Made by a program: the position numbers and the translations under genes
Shown: piece by piece, positions 53,843 to 63,140 of the stretch
Numbering within the stretch: position 1 is the first letter of the stretch
Layout of the letters: every line of letters begins with the position of its first letter
Source: Duncaniella dubosii
GTDB lineage: Bacteria; Bacteroidota; Bacteroidia; Bacteroidales; Muribaculaceae
Length of the DNA: 64,000 nucleotides
Reading direction: 5' to 3'
NCBI RefSeq assembly: GCF_004803915.1
Contig: NZ_CP039396.1
Coordinates: 186,001 to 250,000 of the forward strand
Notes under the pieces: generated by a model
Database searches by the model: none
The model's input: only the letters and a program-made list of their open reading frames with translations
Told to the model about the DNA's origin: nothing

Positions 53843-54292
53843 ATGACTCAAAAGCGTAAAACTATCCATCTAGATTTTGAAAAAGGAGTGTACCAGGATC
53901 TTACTAAGAATCTGATACCTTTTGAACATGGAATTTATTTAGCTTATACGGGTAATTTTAATGGTAAAAATGTGTCTCTTAATAAATTACTTTATATTGG
54001 TATGGCAGATGACACGACAATAGCCAAGCGCGTGCATAATCATACAATCGATGATCATACAGATTGGAAGCTACGCTATTGTAAAAAGGGTGAAGATATA
54101 TATTATTTAGTCGCACCATTGGAAGATGACATTAGAAATGTTGAGGCAAATATGATCTTCCGTTATAAGCCTCCCTGTAACACTAATGATATAGATAAAT
54201 ATAATGGGAAACTTCCTGCCCCAAACATAACAACAAATACTTTATTAGAAGACATTGATGGTCATGTGACAGATATGCTGAGATTGATGTAA
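53843..54292 (+). CDS. GIY-YIG domain protein
   Basis: A 149-residue protein with a GIY-YIG nuclease-like core: HGIYLAYTG near residue 29, LLYIGMADDTTIAKRVHNH near residue 48 (the YIG motif, then the arginine and histidine of the helix), and a glutamate in NVEANMIFRYKPPCNTND near residue 111. The order is that of the catalytic domain of homing endonucleases, UvrC and some restriction enzymes, but no DNA-binding domain is fused to it. It begins 11 bases after the dehydrogenase, at the point where the DNA becomes AT-rich. Its role in a polysaccharide operon is unknown. Confidence 0.8.
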   Translation: MTQKRKTIHLDFEKGVYQDLTKNLIPFEHGIYLAYTGNFNGKNVSLNKLLYIGMADDTTIAKRVHNHTIDDHTDWKLRYCKKGEDIYYLVAPLEDDIRNVEANMIFRYKPPCNTNDIDKYNGKLPAPNITTNTLLEDIDGHVTDMLRLM

Positions 54293-54351
54293 AATTCATT
54301 AATCTAATTCACGGTTAGTAAGTTTAACTTATTTTATAGGACTTAAATTCT

Positions 54352-55368
54352 ATGGGACATAGTTCACGAATCATATATATTGATATTTTAAGATCTCTGT
54401 GTATTTTGCTCTTACTTACCTACCACTCCTTCGCTATATATACTGGAGGATGGATAAAACCTGATAATGTACCTGATATTCCATTATATGGTTGGATAGG
54501 CAAGCTGTCATATAGCTTTATGCTTCCTATGTGGGTATTTATTAGTGGTCATATTTGGGGACATCAGGTATATACAACTAAAAAGGTTATAACATTAAAA
54601 GGATTAATTATAAAAAAACTAAAAAAACTAATTATACCTACTTTCGTTTTTGGCATACTATATATTCTGGCATTTGGTTCCATATTAGAATTGATAAAAC
54701 CAATTGGCTTATTTCTATTCTTTTGTGGCGAAGGTCATCTTTGGTTTTTACCAATGCTATTTTGGGTATTCGTATTTTCTTATTTCTTAATTAGAATTCC
54801 ACTTCCTGAACATATTCTATTTCCTATAGTGGTAATTATATCAATCTGTTCATGGAATTTACCCTCATTAGGTATCGGTAATGGAATATATTATCTAATG
54901 TTCTTTTATTTTGGATTAATTACCGCGAAAAATAACTGTATGTCAATAAGATTAATAAATTTAGTTGTATTTTTAATTAGTTTTATACTTTTATTCATTA
55001 TTTTGAATCCTATTTTGGATAATGTCTGGCATTCGGATAGGTATAGTAGACCAATTTTCCAAATTTTGATTCATCTTATACCGTTACCGTATCAATTTGT
55101 AGGAATCATGTTTTTTTATGGATTAGCTTTGAGATTTGAGAAATATTTTCAGGATAATAGTATTATTACTTTTATTGCTGGATATAGTTTCGGTATATAC
55201 ATAGCACATCAATTTATACTTTTTTGGTTGTACTATCATACATCGTTATCAGAACATATAGATCCTATGTTCTTACCATGGTTTGCCTTGATTACCACTA
55301 CAATTCTATCAGTTTTATTCGTTAATATATGTTTCCGATTTAAGATCGGACGAAAGTTCCTTTCTTGA
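54352..55368 (+). CDS. Acyltransferase family 3 membrane protein
   Basis: A 338-residue integral membrane protein with about ten hydrophobic segments and the acyltransferase-3 start RIIYIDILRSLCILLLLTYH, where the histidine near residue 24 is part of the active site. FFCGEGHLWFLPMLFWVF near residue 126 matches the second conserved block. These enzymes O-acetylate sugars of lipopolysaccharide, capsule or exported glycans. It belongs to the AT-rich cassette of the polysaccharide locus; the flippase gene follows after 53 bases. Confidence 0.9.
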   Translation: MGHSSRIIYIDILRSLCILLLLTYHSFAIYTGGWIKPDNVPDIPLYGWIGKLSYSFMLPMWVFISGHIWGHQVYTTKKVITLKGLIIKKLKKLIIPTFVFGILYILAFGSILELIKPIGLFLFFCGEGHLWFLPMLFWVFVFSYFLIRIPLPEHILFPIVVIISICSWNLPSLGIGNGIYYLMFFYFGLITAKNNCMSIRLINLVVFLISFILLFIILNPILDNVWHSDRYSRPIFQILIHLIPLPYQFVGIMFFYGLALRFEKYFQDNSIITFIAGYSFGIYIAHQFILFWLYYHTSLSEHIDPMFLPWFALITTTILSVLFVNICFRFKIGRKFLS

Positions 55369-55421
55369 TCACAAATGAAAACTATATTATAAGGTTCTGC
55401 TTAATTATTGGGAATTATTCT

Positions 55422-56749
55422 ATGTTATCATTTAAAACCTTTTTTAAGGGAGATCAACGTAGTATCAAAGCGAAAAAAATATAATTGCCTCTTTTCTGAT
55501 AAGAGGTATCGATGCTTTGATTTATCTGCTATTAGTACCTATTACTCTTGGATATTTAAATCCATACGAATATGGGGTATGGTTGACTTTAAATTCTATA
55601 TTAGTGTGGTTTAATTCATTTGATATTGGGCTGGGAAATGGTCTTAGAAATAAGTTGACAATAGCGCTTGCAGAGAATGATTTAAAAAAAGGTCAATGTT
55701 ATGTCAGCACGACTTTTTTCATGCTTTCAATCATTATAGGAGGGGTAATGATATTGGGATTTGTTAGTTATAATTTTTTTGATTGGTATGAGATCTTGGG
55801 GACTTCACCAGATGTGATTAAGGGTCTTAATGGTATTATGTTGATTTCGTTTACCTTATTTTGCCTGACTCTTATTTTTAAATTTATCGGTAATATTTTT
55901 TTGGCACTTCAAATGCCGGCTCTAAGTAGCACCCTGACTACAGGTGGACATTTTTTATCGTTGTTGATTATATATTTCCTTACTAAATTGACAACCGGAG
56001 ATTTACTAATTGTGGCTATTGTGTATACTTTATCTCCGCTGATTGTCTATCTGGTAGCGTATCCAATTATGTTTTTTGGTAAATATTCATATTTACGTCC
56101 TAAAATAACAATGTTTAAAAGACAAGAGATAAGGGGGCTTATGGGGTTAGGGATTAGATTTTTTATGATTCAGATTGGTGGAGTAGTTTTAATGTCGATA
56201 TCTAATATTATTATTTCACATCAATTTGGACCGCAAGAAGTCACTCCATATAATATTACTTATAGATATTTTAGTACTGTTTTGTTGATCTTTGGAATCA
56301 TAATAACACCAGTTTGGTCTGCGACAACAGATGCTTACCATAGAAAGGATATTGAATGGATTAGATCATGTTCAAAACGAATCTCTAAGATTAACATTTT
56401 GTTCCTCGTAGGATTAGTATTTATGGTGCTTATTTCCAAATGGATATATTCTCTATGGATAGGAAATGAAGTCTTTATTCCATTAAGTATGTCAGTCCTC
56501 ATGGCTTGTTTCACTTATTCCTCGATATGGAATTGGACTTATTCAAATTTCTTATGCGGACTAGGAAAACTAAACATTATATCCGGATATGTCACGATAA
56601 TCTTAATTTTATACTATCCTTTAAGTATTTATCTAAGTAACTTATGCGGAATAAATGGTGTAATTACAAGTATTTTAATTTTAAATAGTATAGGTGCAGT
56701 TCTATACTTTACCCAATTTCATCAGATTATTAAGAATATTTCTAATTAG
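55422..56749 (+). pseudogene. Polysaccharide flippase (Wzx-like), frameshifted at a poly-A run
   Basis: Wzx-type flippases move lipid-linked repeat units across the inner membrane. The frame from ATG 55422 (MLSFKTFFKGDQRSIKAKK) stops at 55482-55484, directly after a run of seven A (55473-55479). The continuing protein (NIIASFLIRGIDALIYLLLVPITLGYLNPYEYG...) is in the frame shifted by one. Eight A would give a normal protein of about 442 residues with 12-14 transmembrane segments. A re-initiation from TTG at 55517 would lose about 30 residues. A missing base in a homopolymer is the simplest cause; phase variation or slippage on the A-run are alternatives. Confidence 0.85.
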
Positions 56750-56771
56750 CCAAAATTTTAGTAGAGAATAT

Positions 56772-57965
56772 ATGTTTTTAATAAATAATAGATTTTACAA
56801 TCTTATTTATTCATTATTTCTTCCATTGCAGATATTGAATGCTTGGAGTATCGGGCCGATAAAATTATTTTATATACCTGTTGGTGTTATGGGAATAATT
56901 GGATTGTGTTATTTTAATAATTTGATTAAGTATGATAGATACCTTAAATATATTGCTGGATTTGCATTTTTATTAATGCTCTCTGTAGTAATGGGCGGAT
57001 TTAAAGTCTTTTTCCCATTGCTCTCATTGTATGCGATATTGAGTTCTTTTATCATTTTTTCAGCTCTTGAGAAAATACTATTTTTTCGACTATCCCCGTA
57101 TATTTATTTTATTTCTTTGATACTTAGTTTCATATTTGCTCCATGGCCTGGCCTTCCTTATCGTTTTACCGGTTTATACAATGATCCTAACTATTTTGTA
57201 ATGGCCATGATTGTGGGGATTTATATATGTGTGAAATCTTATAGTTTAGGAGGTTTTTATCATAAATTGATTTGTATTTTAAGTATATTACTTTCATTAT
57301 ATTTTACAATTTTGACCCAATCTAGAGGAGGTATAGTATCATTACTGGTTTTTGGCCTATTTTATCTGTATGTACTATATAAGAACAATAGAAAAGCAGC
57401 TTATACAGTCATTGTACTGAGCGGAATTTTTTCAGGTATATTGATCAATAATTATGGTGAAGGGCTTACCTTGGTTGTTGAACGATTTGCACAAAAAAAA
57501 TCAACGGATAAGGGTAGTTCTGAAAGTAGACTTCGAGAGGCTTCAGGAGCAATAGCTTCTATTTCTTTTAGACCTGAGTATCTGTTGTTCGGAGCTGGAT
57601 ATGCAATAACGAATCATGCTAGAATTTCTGGGGATAATAAGAGAGAAAGTTCTGCAATTCTTTTAAAAAAAGAACTTATTGATAATCATTATTTGACAAA
57701 TATAAGAATACATGTCACTCCGATTGCAATTATATATGAAAATGGATTGCTCCCTTTTATTACTCTGACGATTATAGTTTTAATGTTATTATATAGTTTA
57801 TATCGAAGTCGTGATTGGTTGACGCTAGGATTCTTTCTTGCTCTACTAATGCAATCATTGACTTTTTTCGCTATACCATTTTTGCCTTTCTGGGAAGGCT
57901 TTTTCTTGGTGATTAGTGAGTGTCACACCAGTAAAAATATTCATTCAAATATACGAGAGTTCTAG
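56772..57965 (+). CDS. O-antigen polymerase/ligase-like (Wzy-like) membrane protein
   Basis: A 397-residue integral membrane protein with about ten hydrophobic segments. The start at 56772 (MFLINNRFYNLIYS) was chosen over a longer frame from 56694 that overlaps the flippase. A large periplasmic loop with the family signature TLTQSRGGIVSLLVFG-type segment is present near residue 180, and RFTGLYNDPNYFVMAMIVG near residue 133 is also typical. The protein probably polymerises repeat units. It fits the flippase-polymerase pair needed by a Wzy-dependent pathway. Confidence 0.85.
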   Translation: MFLINNRFYNLIYSLFLPLQILNAWSIGPIKLFYIPVGVMGIIGLCYFNNLIKYDRYLKYIAGFAFLLMLSVVMGGFKVFFPLLSLYAILSSFIIFSALEKILFFRLSPYIYFISLILSFIFAPWPGLPYRFTGLYNDPNYFVMAMIVGIYICVKSYSLGGFYHKLICILSILLSLYFTILTQSRGGIVSLLVFGLFYLYVLYKNNRKAAYTVIVLSGIFSGILINNYGEGLTLVVERFAQKKSTDKGSSESRLREASGAIASISFRPEYLLFGAGYAITNHARISGDNKRESSAILLKKELIDNHYLTNIRIHVTPIAIIYENGLLPFITLTIIVLMLLYSLYRSRDWLTLGFFLALLMQSLTFFAIPFLPFWEGFFLVISECHTSKNIHSNIREF

Positions 57966-57991
57966 TCAAATCTCATCTAATAGAAGAAAAA

Positions 57992-59080
57992 ATGAAAATT
58001 ATTCATATCGCCAACTTAGGTCAGGAGAATTATAATGGGATAACAGAAGTAGTAAAGAATCTATCTATTGCACAAATGCAGTTGGGACATGATGTGTTTG
58101 TTTATCATTTATTTCCACGTTGTGTCATTCCAATAGAATCTCACATTAAGGTAATTGAAACGTATAATAAGTTTAAAATAAATATTTCTACTTTTAGTCC
58201 TGACATAGTGATTTTTCATTCAATATATAAGCCTCAATATTTTAAATTTATGAGGTATTGTCGAAAAAATCATATTCCATATTTGATAACTTTCCACGGA
58301 GCTGCCAATAAAGTGTCGTTAGATAAGGGTAAATTAAAGAAGTGGCTTGCAAATATCTTATTTGTTAATAGGTTTATTAAGAATTCCTGTGGGATTATAT
58401 ATCTTAATGAGAATGAAAAATTAAATGATTATCAATTTTCTCATTTAGCTCCAGGATATATTCTTAATAACGGTATCACTATACCGCAAAAAATTCCCTA
58501 TGAACCAAAATTAGGAACTAAAATACGGTTTCTATTTATGGGACGATATGATTATCTACAGAAGGGATTGGATATATTGATAAATGCTTTAGATATGATT
58601 TATGAAAAAATATCAGATAAAGCAGTGTTTAATTTTTATGGGCAAGGTCTAACTCAACAATTGGAGCAAGATACAGCTAAGTTTGGAGATATGATTTCAA
58701 TAAATGGACCAGTATTCGGGAAAGATAAAGAAAAAGCCTTTAAAGATTCAGATGTGTTTATATTACCGTCAAGATTTGAAGGTATGCCTATCGGGATTTT
58801 AGAAGCGTTAAGCTACGCTATGCCATGTATAATTACTAAAGAGACAAATATGGCAGAGATAGTAAAAGATTCAGGTTTAGTTATTAATTGTAATGCTAAT
58901 TCTTTAGCAGAGGCTATTCTCACAATGATTAATATGTACCCTGATGATTTAAAGGTCATGAGTTCTAGGGCTTTTAACTATATCCAGCCATTTACATGGG
59001 ATAATATTGCCAAACAATCAATTGACTTATATTCTTGTGCTATTGATAAGATATCCACTAATAATACAGATTACAAATGA
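57992..59080 (+). CDS. Glycosyltransferase family 4 (GT-B fold)
   Basis: A 362-residue retaining glycosyltransferase of the GT4 type. The N-terminal Rossmann region carries NYNGITEVVKNLSIAQMQLGHDV near residue 12, and the C-terminal domain has RFLFMGRYDYLQKGLDILINA near residue 188 and the nucleotide-sugar motif PSRFEGMPIGILEALSYAMPCI near residue 260, with glutamates spaced as in the E-x7-E motif. The sugar donor is unknown. The next gene overlaps its end by 4 bases (ATGA). Confidence 0.92.
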   Translation: MKIIHIANLGQENYNGITEVVKNLSIAQMQLGHDVFVYHLFPRCVIPIESHIKVIETYNKFKINISTFSPDIVIFHSIYKPQYFKFMRYCRKNHIPYLITFHGAANKVSLDKGKLKKWLANILFVNRFIKNSCGIIYLNENEKLNDYQFSHLAPGYILNNGITIPQKIPYEPKLGTKIRFLFMGRYDYLQKGLDILINALDMIYEKISDKAVFNFYGQGLTQQLEQDTAKFGDMISINGPVFGKDKEKAFKDSDVFILPSRFEGMPIGILEALSYAMPCIITKETNMAEIVKDSGLVINCNANSLAEAILTMINMYPDDLKVMSSRAFNYIQPFTWDNIAKQSIDLYSCAIDKISTNNTDYK

Positions 59081-60207
59081 TTAAACTTTGTCAAGAAAAT
59101 TTATGTACAGGATGTTGGGGATGTTATGATGTATGTCCCAAAGATGCTATCTCAATGGTACCAAGGAGTCCTATGGGAGATCGTCATCCTGTCATAGATC
59201 GAAAAAAGTGTATTGAATGTCATCTGTGTGAGAATGTATGTCCTATCTTAAATCCACCAAAGTGCAAGTCGCCTGAGAATTCATTTGCATCATGGGCAAA
59301 TAACTCACAGATTCATATCAAGTCGGCATCAGGTGGCATAGGTAGTGTATTGGCAAAACACTTTTTAAATCAAGGAGGAGTAGTGTATGGATGTACATCT
59401 GAGGGTGCAGAAATAAGACATATTCGAATAGCGGATTTGGATGAATATGTAAGAATTCAAGGATCGAAATATGTGCAAAGTTCAATTGGGAAAATCTATT
59501 GCCAGATTAAACAGGATTTGATAGCTGGTCGCCGTGTGCTGTTTATCGGTACTCCTTGTCAGGTAGCCGCATTAAGAAAGTATCTTAAGAAGGATTATGA
59601 ACAGCTCCTGATGGTAGATCTTATTTGTCATGGAGTTCCTTCCCAGTATTTATTTGAGTCGCATATAAGACACATTGCTGGTAATAAGCCTGTGACAACA
59701 GTGAAATTTAGGAGCGAAGATGGCTTTTGTCTTAATATAATTAGTGGAAGCCAGTCTATTTATAAGAATTATGTCTGGAAAGATAGATATACTGATGTGT
59801 ACTTTACAGCCTTCCTGAAATCATATACATTCCGTGAAAGTTGTTATACTTGTCCTTATGCTAAATCCGAACGCGTATCAGACATTACAATAGGTGATTT
59901 CTGGGGACTTGATAAAGATATTATTAAAAACTACGATATAAAAGACGGTGTTTCTGTAATCTTACCTATAACACCAAAGGGGAACGGTATTATAGAGGAG
60001 TTAAATTCTGAAATATCATTAGTTGCTCGTCCAGTCGAAGAAGCTATTACAGGAAATTCTCAACTTAGACATCCGTCACGGAAAAGTTTTGGTTGTAAGA
60101 TATTTCGTTTTTTTATGAGTAAAGGATTATCCTTGAAACAGTCTCTTTATTTATCGGATAGTCTCTTAATTCCAGCATATAAACTTTACGATCGAATCAA
60201 AAAATGA
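59077..60207 (+). CDS. FrhB-like Fe-S protein with two ferredoxin clusters
   Basis: A 376-residue protein of the coenzyme F420 hydrogenase beta-subunit family, found in polysaccharide loci of many bacteria. The N-terminus has two 4Fe-4S motifs (CTGCWGCYDVCPKD near residue 11 and CIECHLCENVCP near residue 46). The FrhB-type FAD domain follows, with SASGGIGSVLAKHFL near residue 87 and GTPCQVAALRKYL near residue 160, and a C-terminal CYTCPYAKSERVSDITIGDFWG near residue 250. It overlaps both neighbours by 4 bases and precedes a pyruvyltransferase gene, a pairing that is often conserved. It may supply electrons in a sugar-modifying step. Confidence 0.92.
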   Translation: MIKLCQENLCTGCWGCYDVCPKDAISMVPRSPMGDRHPVIDRKKCIECHLCENVCPILNPPKCKSPENSFASWANNSQIHIKSASGGIGSVLAKHFLNQGGVVYGCTSEGAEIRHIRIADLDEYVRIQGSKYVQSSIGKIYCQIKQDLIAGRRVLFIGTPCQVAALRKYLKKDYEQLLMVDLICHGVPSQYLFESHIRHIAGNKPVTTVKFRSEDGFCLNIISGSQSIYKNYVWKDRYTDVYFTAFLKSYTFRESCYTCPYAKSERVSDITIGDFWGLDKDIIKNYDIKDGVSVILPITPKGNGIIEELNSEISLVARPVEEAITGNSQLRHPSRKSFGCKIFRFFMSKGLSLKQSLYLSDSLLIPAYKLYDRIKK

Positions 60208-61346
60208 AAAACATTGGAATAATTACATTTCATGCTGCCCATAACTATGGATCAATGCTTCAGAATTATGCACTTCAGCAAGCAATAATGAAATTATCAG
60301 ATAAATACTATGTGGAGACTATAAATATGCGTAGTATACGACAAATAGAGCAGTATAATTATTTTAAGGCTCCATGGAAATATCAAGATAAAAAAAGAAT
60401 TTTGTTATCTATTTTGTATGCTCCCTTTTTTAAAGCCTTAAAAATGAAATATAGGCTTTTTGAGGAATTCCTTGCCAATAATATATCTCTGTCGATGCAA
60501 GTTGATGAGTTGAGTGAGAATACTGCTTTAAGTAAGAAATATGATGCAATTATTGCCGGAAGTGATCAAATATGGAATATAACAGCATATGATTTTTCAT
60601 GGAACTACTTTTTAGATTTTATCCATGGTGATATTCGTAAGATTTCTTATGCAGCAAGTATGGGAACCGCTCCAGCATCACAAATGCAACTCTACATGCA
60701 AAAAAAAGAATTTTTAAGGGAGTTGCTAAATTCATTTTATGCGATTTCAGTTAGGGAGCAGAAGACTGCAAGTGCAATCAGCTCTTTGACAGACGGTAAG
60801 ATTAGACCAGAAGTTGTCCCCGATCCGACGCTATTACTTTCATCAAAGGAATGGGAGAGTCTTGTTCCTTCAGAATCTATTGTGAGAGGGGAATATATAT
60901 TTCTTTATAATCCTTACTACTTGTCGGAAGTCTATACTCAGGCCATGGAGTTAAAAAAAGCAACCGGCTTACCCGTAGTCGTTAGCAATATAAATACACG
61001 ATCTATAATTCCATCCATAAGATTTAATTTGAAGTTGTGTAGTGGACCAATTGAATTCTTGAATCTAGTAAAAAATGCTAAATACGTAATAGGAAAATCA
61101 TTTCATTTAGCTGTATTCAGTACTCTTTTCTCAAAGAATTTTATCGCAGTGAATGGAATGAACGACAGTCGACTTAATAACTACCTATCAAAACTTGATA
61201 TTTGTAACATTGCAAGTAACGGCAAGATTACTTCTGAATTGATAGATGCATCTATGTCAATAGACTATACAGAAGTAAAAAGGCGTATAGCATTTGAGAA
61301 GGAAAAAGGTGTTAGGTTCTTGCAAGAAAGTCTCAAAGGATTATGA
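60204..61346 (+). CDS. Polysaccharide pyruvyltransferase family protein
   Basis: A 380-residue GT-B-like enzyme of the CsaB/PssM type, which adds pyruvate ketals to sugars from phosphoenolpyruvate. The start shows the family pattern GIITFHAAHNYGSMLQNYALQQAI, with GSDQIWN near residue 120 and PDPTLLLSSKEW near residue 210. The C-terminal half ends with KNAKYVIGKSFHLAVFSTLF near residue 290. It overlaps the FrhB-like gene and the GT14 gene by 4 bases each, showing tight coupling. Acceptor specificity is unknown. Confidence 0.92.
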   Translation: MKNIGIITFHAAHNYGSMLQNYALQQAIMKLSDKYYVETINMRSIRQIEQYNYFKAPWKYQDKKRILLSILYAPFFKALKMKYRLFEEFLANNISLSMQVDELSENTALSKKYDAIIAGSDQIWNITAYDFSWNYFLDFIHGDIRKISYAASMGTAPASQMQLYMQKKEFLRELLNSFYAISVREQKTASAISSLTDGKIRPEVVPDPTLLLSSKEWESLVPSESIVRGEYIFLYNPYYLSEVYTQAMELKKATGLPVVVSNINTRSIIPSIRFNLKLCSGPIEFLNLVKNAKYVIGKSFHLAVFSTLFSKNFIAVNGMNDSRLNNYLSKLDICNIASNGKITSELIDASMSIDYTEVKRRIAFEKEKGVRFLQESLKGL

Positions 61347-62302
61347 AGGTCTTATATTTTTTAATTATTTACAAAAATCCTGAAATAGTGGAGAGAATAG
61401 TTACTTCTCTACAATCAGAGAGGTCTTTGTTCCTCATACATGTAGATAAAAATTCAAAACTTGATTTCAGTAGACTCAGGAGATATTCAAATGTTCACTT
61501 TACTTCATTTCGCTTCCCTACACCGTGGGGAGGCCCTGAATTAGCCTTGGCGGTGTACGAAGGATTGAAAGAAATACAATCGTGTAATTGGGATTATGTA
61601 TGTTTATTGAGTGAGTCTGATTATCCTGTAAAAAGACCTGAATATATTGCTGATTTTTTGAATGTGTCTCAAAAGGATCATATTTTAATAAATCCACTTC
61701 CATGTAATAATCCATTAGAAATTCCTGGGGGGCATTGGCTGGAAGGTGGTAGGAGGCGGACAGAATGTTATGCTTTGAGATTGACACCAAAACAGATTGC
61801 GACTATTGAACCAAAACGTTTTGATATAGGTAACCTCCGACAGATAGCCAAGACATTAAGATATAAGCCAAATAAAATATTCAATGCATTGAATATTTTA
61901 TTTGCTTATCCCAAACGGCTAAAAACCACAGATGTCCTCTGTGGAGGACATCTGTGGTTTTTCTTAACAAGAAAAACCACTGATGTAATCATTAAATATT
62001 GTGACTCCCATCCTGAGTTTTTAGAAGATTCAAAGAATACACAATGTCTTGATGAAATATTCTTTCCGACTATAGTTAATCAGGTCGTAGAGGATAAAAG
62101 TCTAATATCCCGAAATATATTACGCTACATATCATGGGAAAATAATGGGAGCAGTTCTCCCAAGGATATTACTTTGGAAGAATCTGACATAATTGATCAA
62201 TGTATCGAAAATCCCGGAATTTTATTTATCAGGAAAATATCAGATGAACAAATATGTGACTATGTGGATGAACGTCTAGGTCATCACAATATTAGCTTCT
62301 AA
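61343..62302 (+). CDS. Glycosyltransferase family 14 (beta-1,6-GlcNAc-transferase-like)
   Basis: A 319-residue enzyme related to the core-2/I-branching transferases (GT14). The N-terminus KVLYFLIIYKNPEIVERIV is followed by LIHVDKNS near residue 32, RFPTPWGGPELALAVYEGLKE near residue 57, and the SESDYPVKRPEYIADFL block near residue 91. A conserved GGHLWFFLTRK segment is near residue 200 and is encoded across a perfect hairpin at 61921-61962. It is AT-rich like its neighbours. The acceptor is unknown. Confidence 0.9.
   Translation: MKVLYFLIIYKNPEIVERIVTSLQSERSLFLIHVDKNSKLDFSRLRRYSNVHFTSFRFPTPWGGPELALAVYEGLKEIQSCNWDYVCLLSESDYPVKRPEYIADFLNVSQKDHILINPLPCNNPLEIPGGHWLEGGRRRTECYALRLTPKQIATIEPKRFDIGNLRQIAKTLRYKPNKIFNALNILFAYPKRLKTTDVLCGGHLWFFLTRKTTDVIIKYCDSHPEFLEDSKNTQCLDEIFFPTIVNQVVEDKSLISRNILRYISWENNGSSSPKDITLEESDIIDQCIENPGILFIRKISDEQICDYVDERLGHHNISF
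61921..61962 (+). other. Perfect 19-bp hairpin inside the GT14 gene
   Basis: The arms 61921-61939 (AAAAACCACAGATGTCCTC) and 61944-61962 are exact reverse complements around the loop TGTG, giving a stem of 19 pairs that ends in a T-run. On sequence alone it resembles a strong intrinsic terminator. It lies wholly inside the reading frame. Confidence 0.75.
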
Positions 62303-62307
62303 TAATA

Positions 62308-63126
62308 ATGGATAATAATTTTTCTGTCTTGATGTCGCTCTACTATAAGGAACGACCCGATTATCTACGTCAAAGTCTTGACAGTGTATTCAATCAGACG
62401 CTTCCTCCGGATGAAGTGGTGATGGTGGAAGATGGACCTCTTACTGATGAACTCTATCATGTTCTTGATGAGTATGAAACCAAATATCCGCAATTCAAGA
62501 GAATTCCTTTGGCGGTTAATGGAGGACTTGGAAAAGCTTTGAATGAAGGTTTAAAGCACTGCTCCAATGAGTTGGTGGCAAGAATGGATACGGATGATAT
62601 ATGTTTTCCTGAAAGGTTTGAGAAACAAATTCAATTCATGACAATCAATCCCAAAACAGATATTTCAAGTGGATGGATAGCTGAATTTCAGGATGATATT
62701 TCCAACATAAAAAGTATAAAAAAAGTTCCTCAATCGCATGAAGAAGTTGCCCGGTATATTAAATCTCGTAATCCATTAAACCATCCGTGCGTAATTTTTC
62801 GAAAAAAGGCTGTTGAAAGAGCAAATGGATATCAACATTTTCCACTCTTTGAAGACTGGTATCTTTGGGCAAGAATGATAAAAAATGGAGCTTCATTCGC
62901 CAACTTACAAATCCCTTTATTATACTTTAGGACATCACCAGAAATGTTCAAACGCAGAGGAGGATTTAAATATGCGAAGGACAGCGCACGCTTTCAATGG
63001 AAGCTGCATAATTTAGGATTAATTTCCACTTTCGGTGCAATAAAGGCCAGTTTAATTCGAGGAGCTGTGTATATAATGCCGAACAACATGCGAGCGCTAA
63101 TATATTCTAAATTTCTACGCTCATAA
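62308..63126 (+). CDS. Glycosyltransferase family 2
   Basis: A 272-residue inverting GT-A enzyme. It begins FSVLMSLYYKERPDYLRQSLDSVFNQT, with the donor-binding MVEDGPLTDE near residue 39 and the metal-binding ARMDTDDICFPERFEKQ near residue 92. A later block LNHPCVIFRKKAVERANGYQHFPLFEDWYLWARM holds the ED catalytic motif near residue 185. It starts 5 bases after the GT14 gene. The donor sugar is unknown. It is the last gene of the AT-rich cassette. Confidence 0.93.
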   Translation: MDNNFSVLMSLYYKERPDYLRQSLDSVFNQTLPPDEVVMVEDGPLTDELYHVLDEYETKYPQFKRIPLAVNGGLGKALNEGLKHCSNELVARMDTDDICFPERFEKQIQFMTINPKTDISSGWIAEFQDDISNIKSIKKVPQSHEEVARYIKSRNPLNHPCVIFRKKAVERANGYQHFPLFEDWYLWARMIKNGASFANLQIPLLYFRTSPEMFKRRGGFKYAKDSARFQWKLHNLGLISTFGAIKASLIRGAVYIMPNNMRALIYSKFLRS

Positions 63127-63140
63127 ATAATATTTTAATT

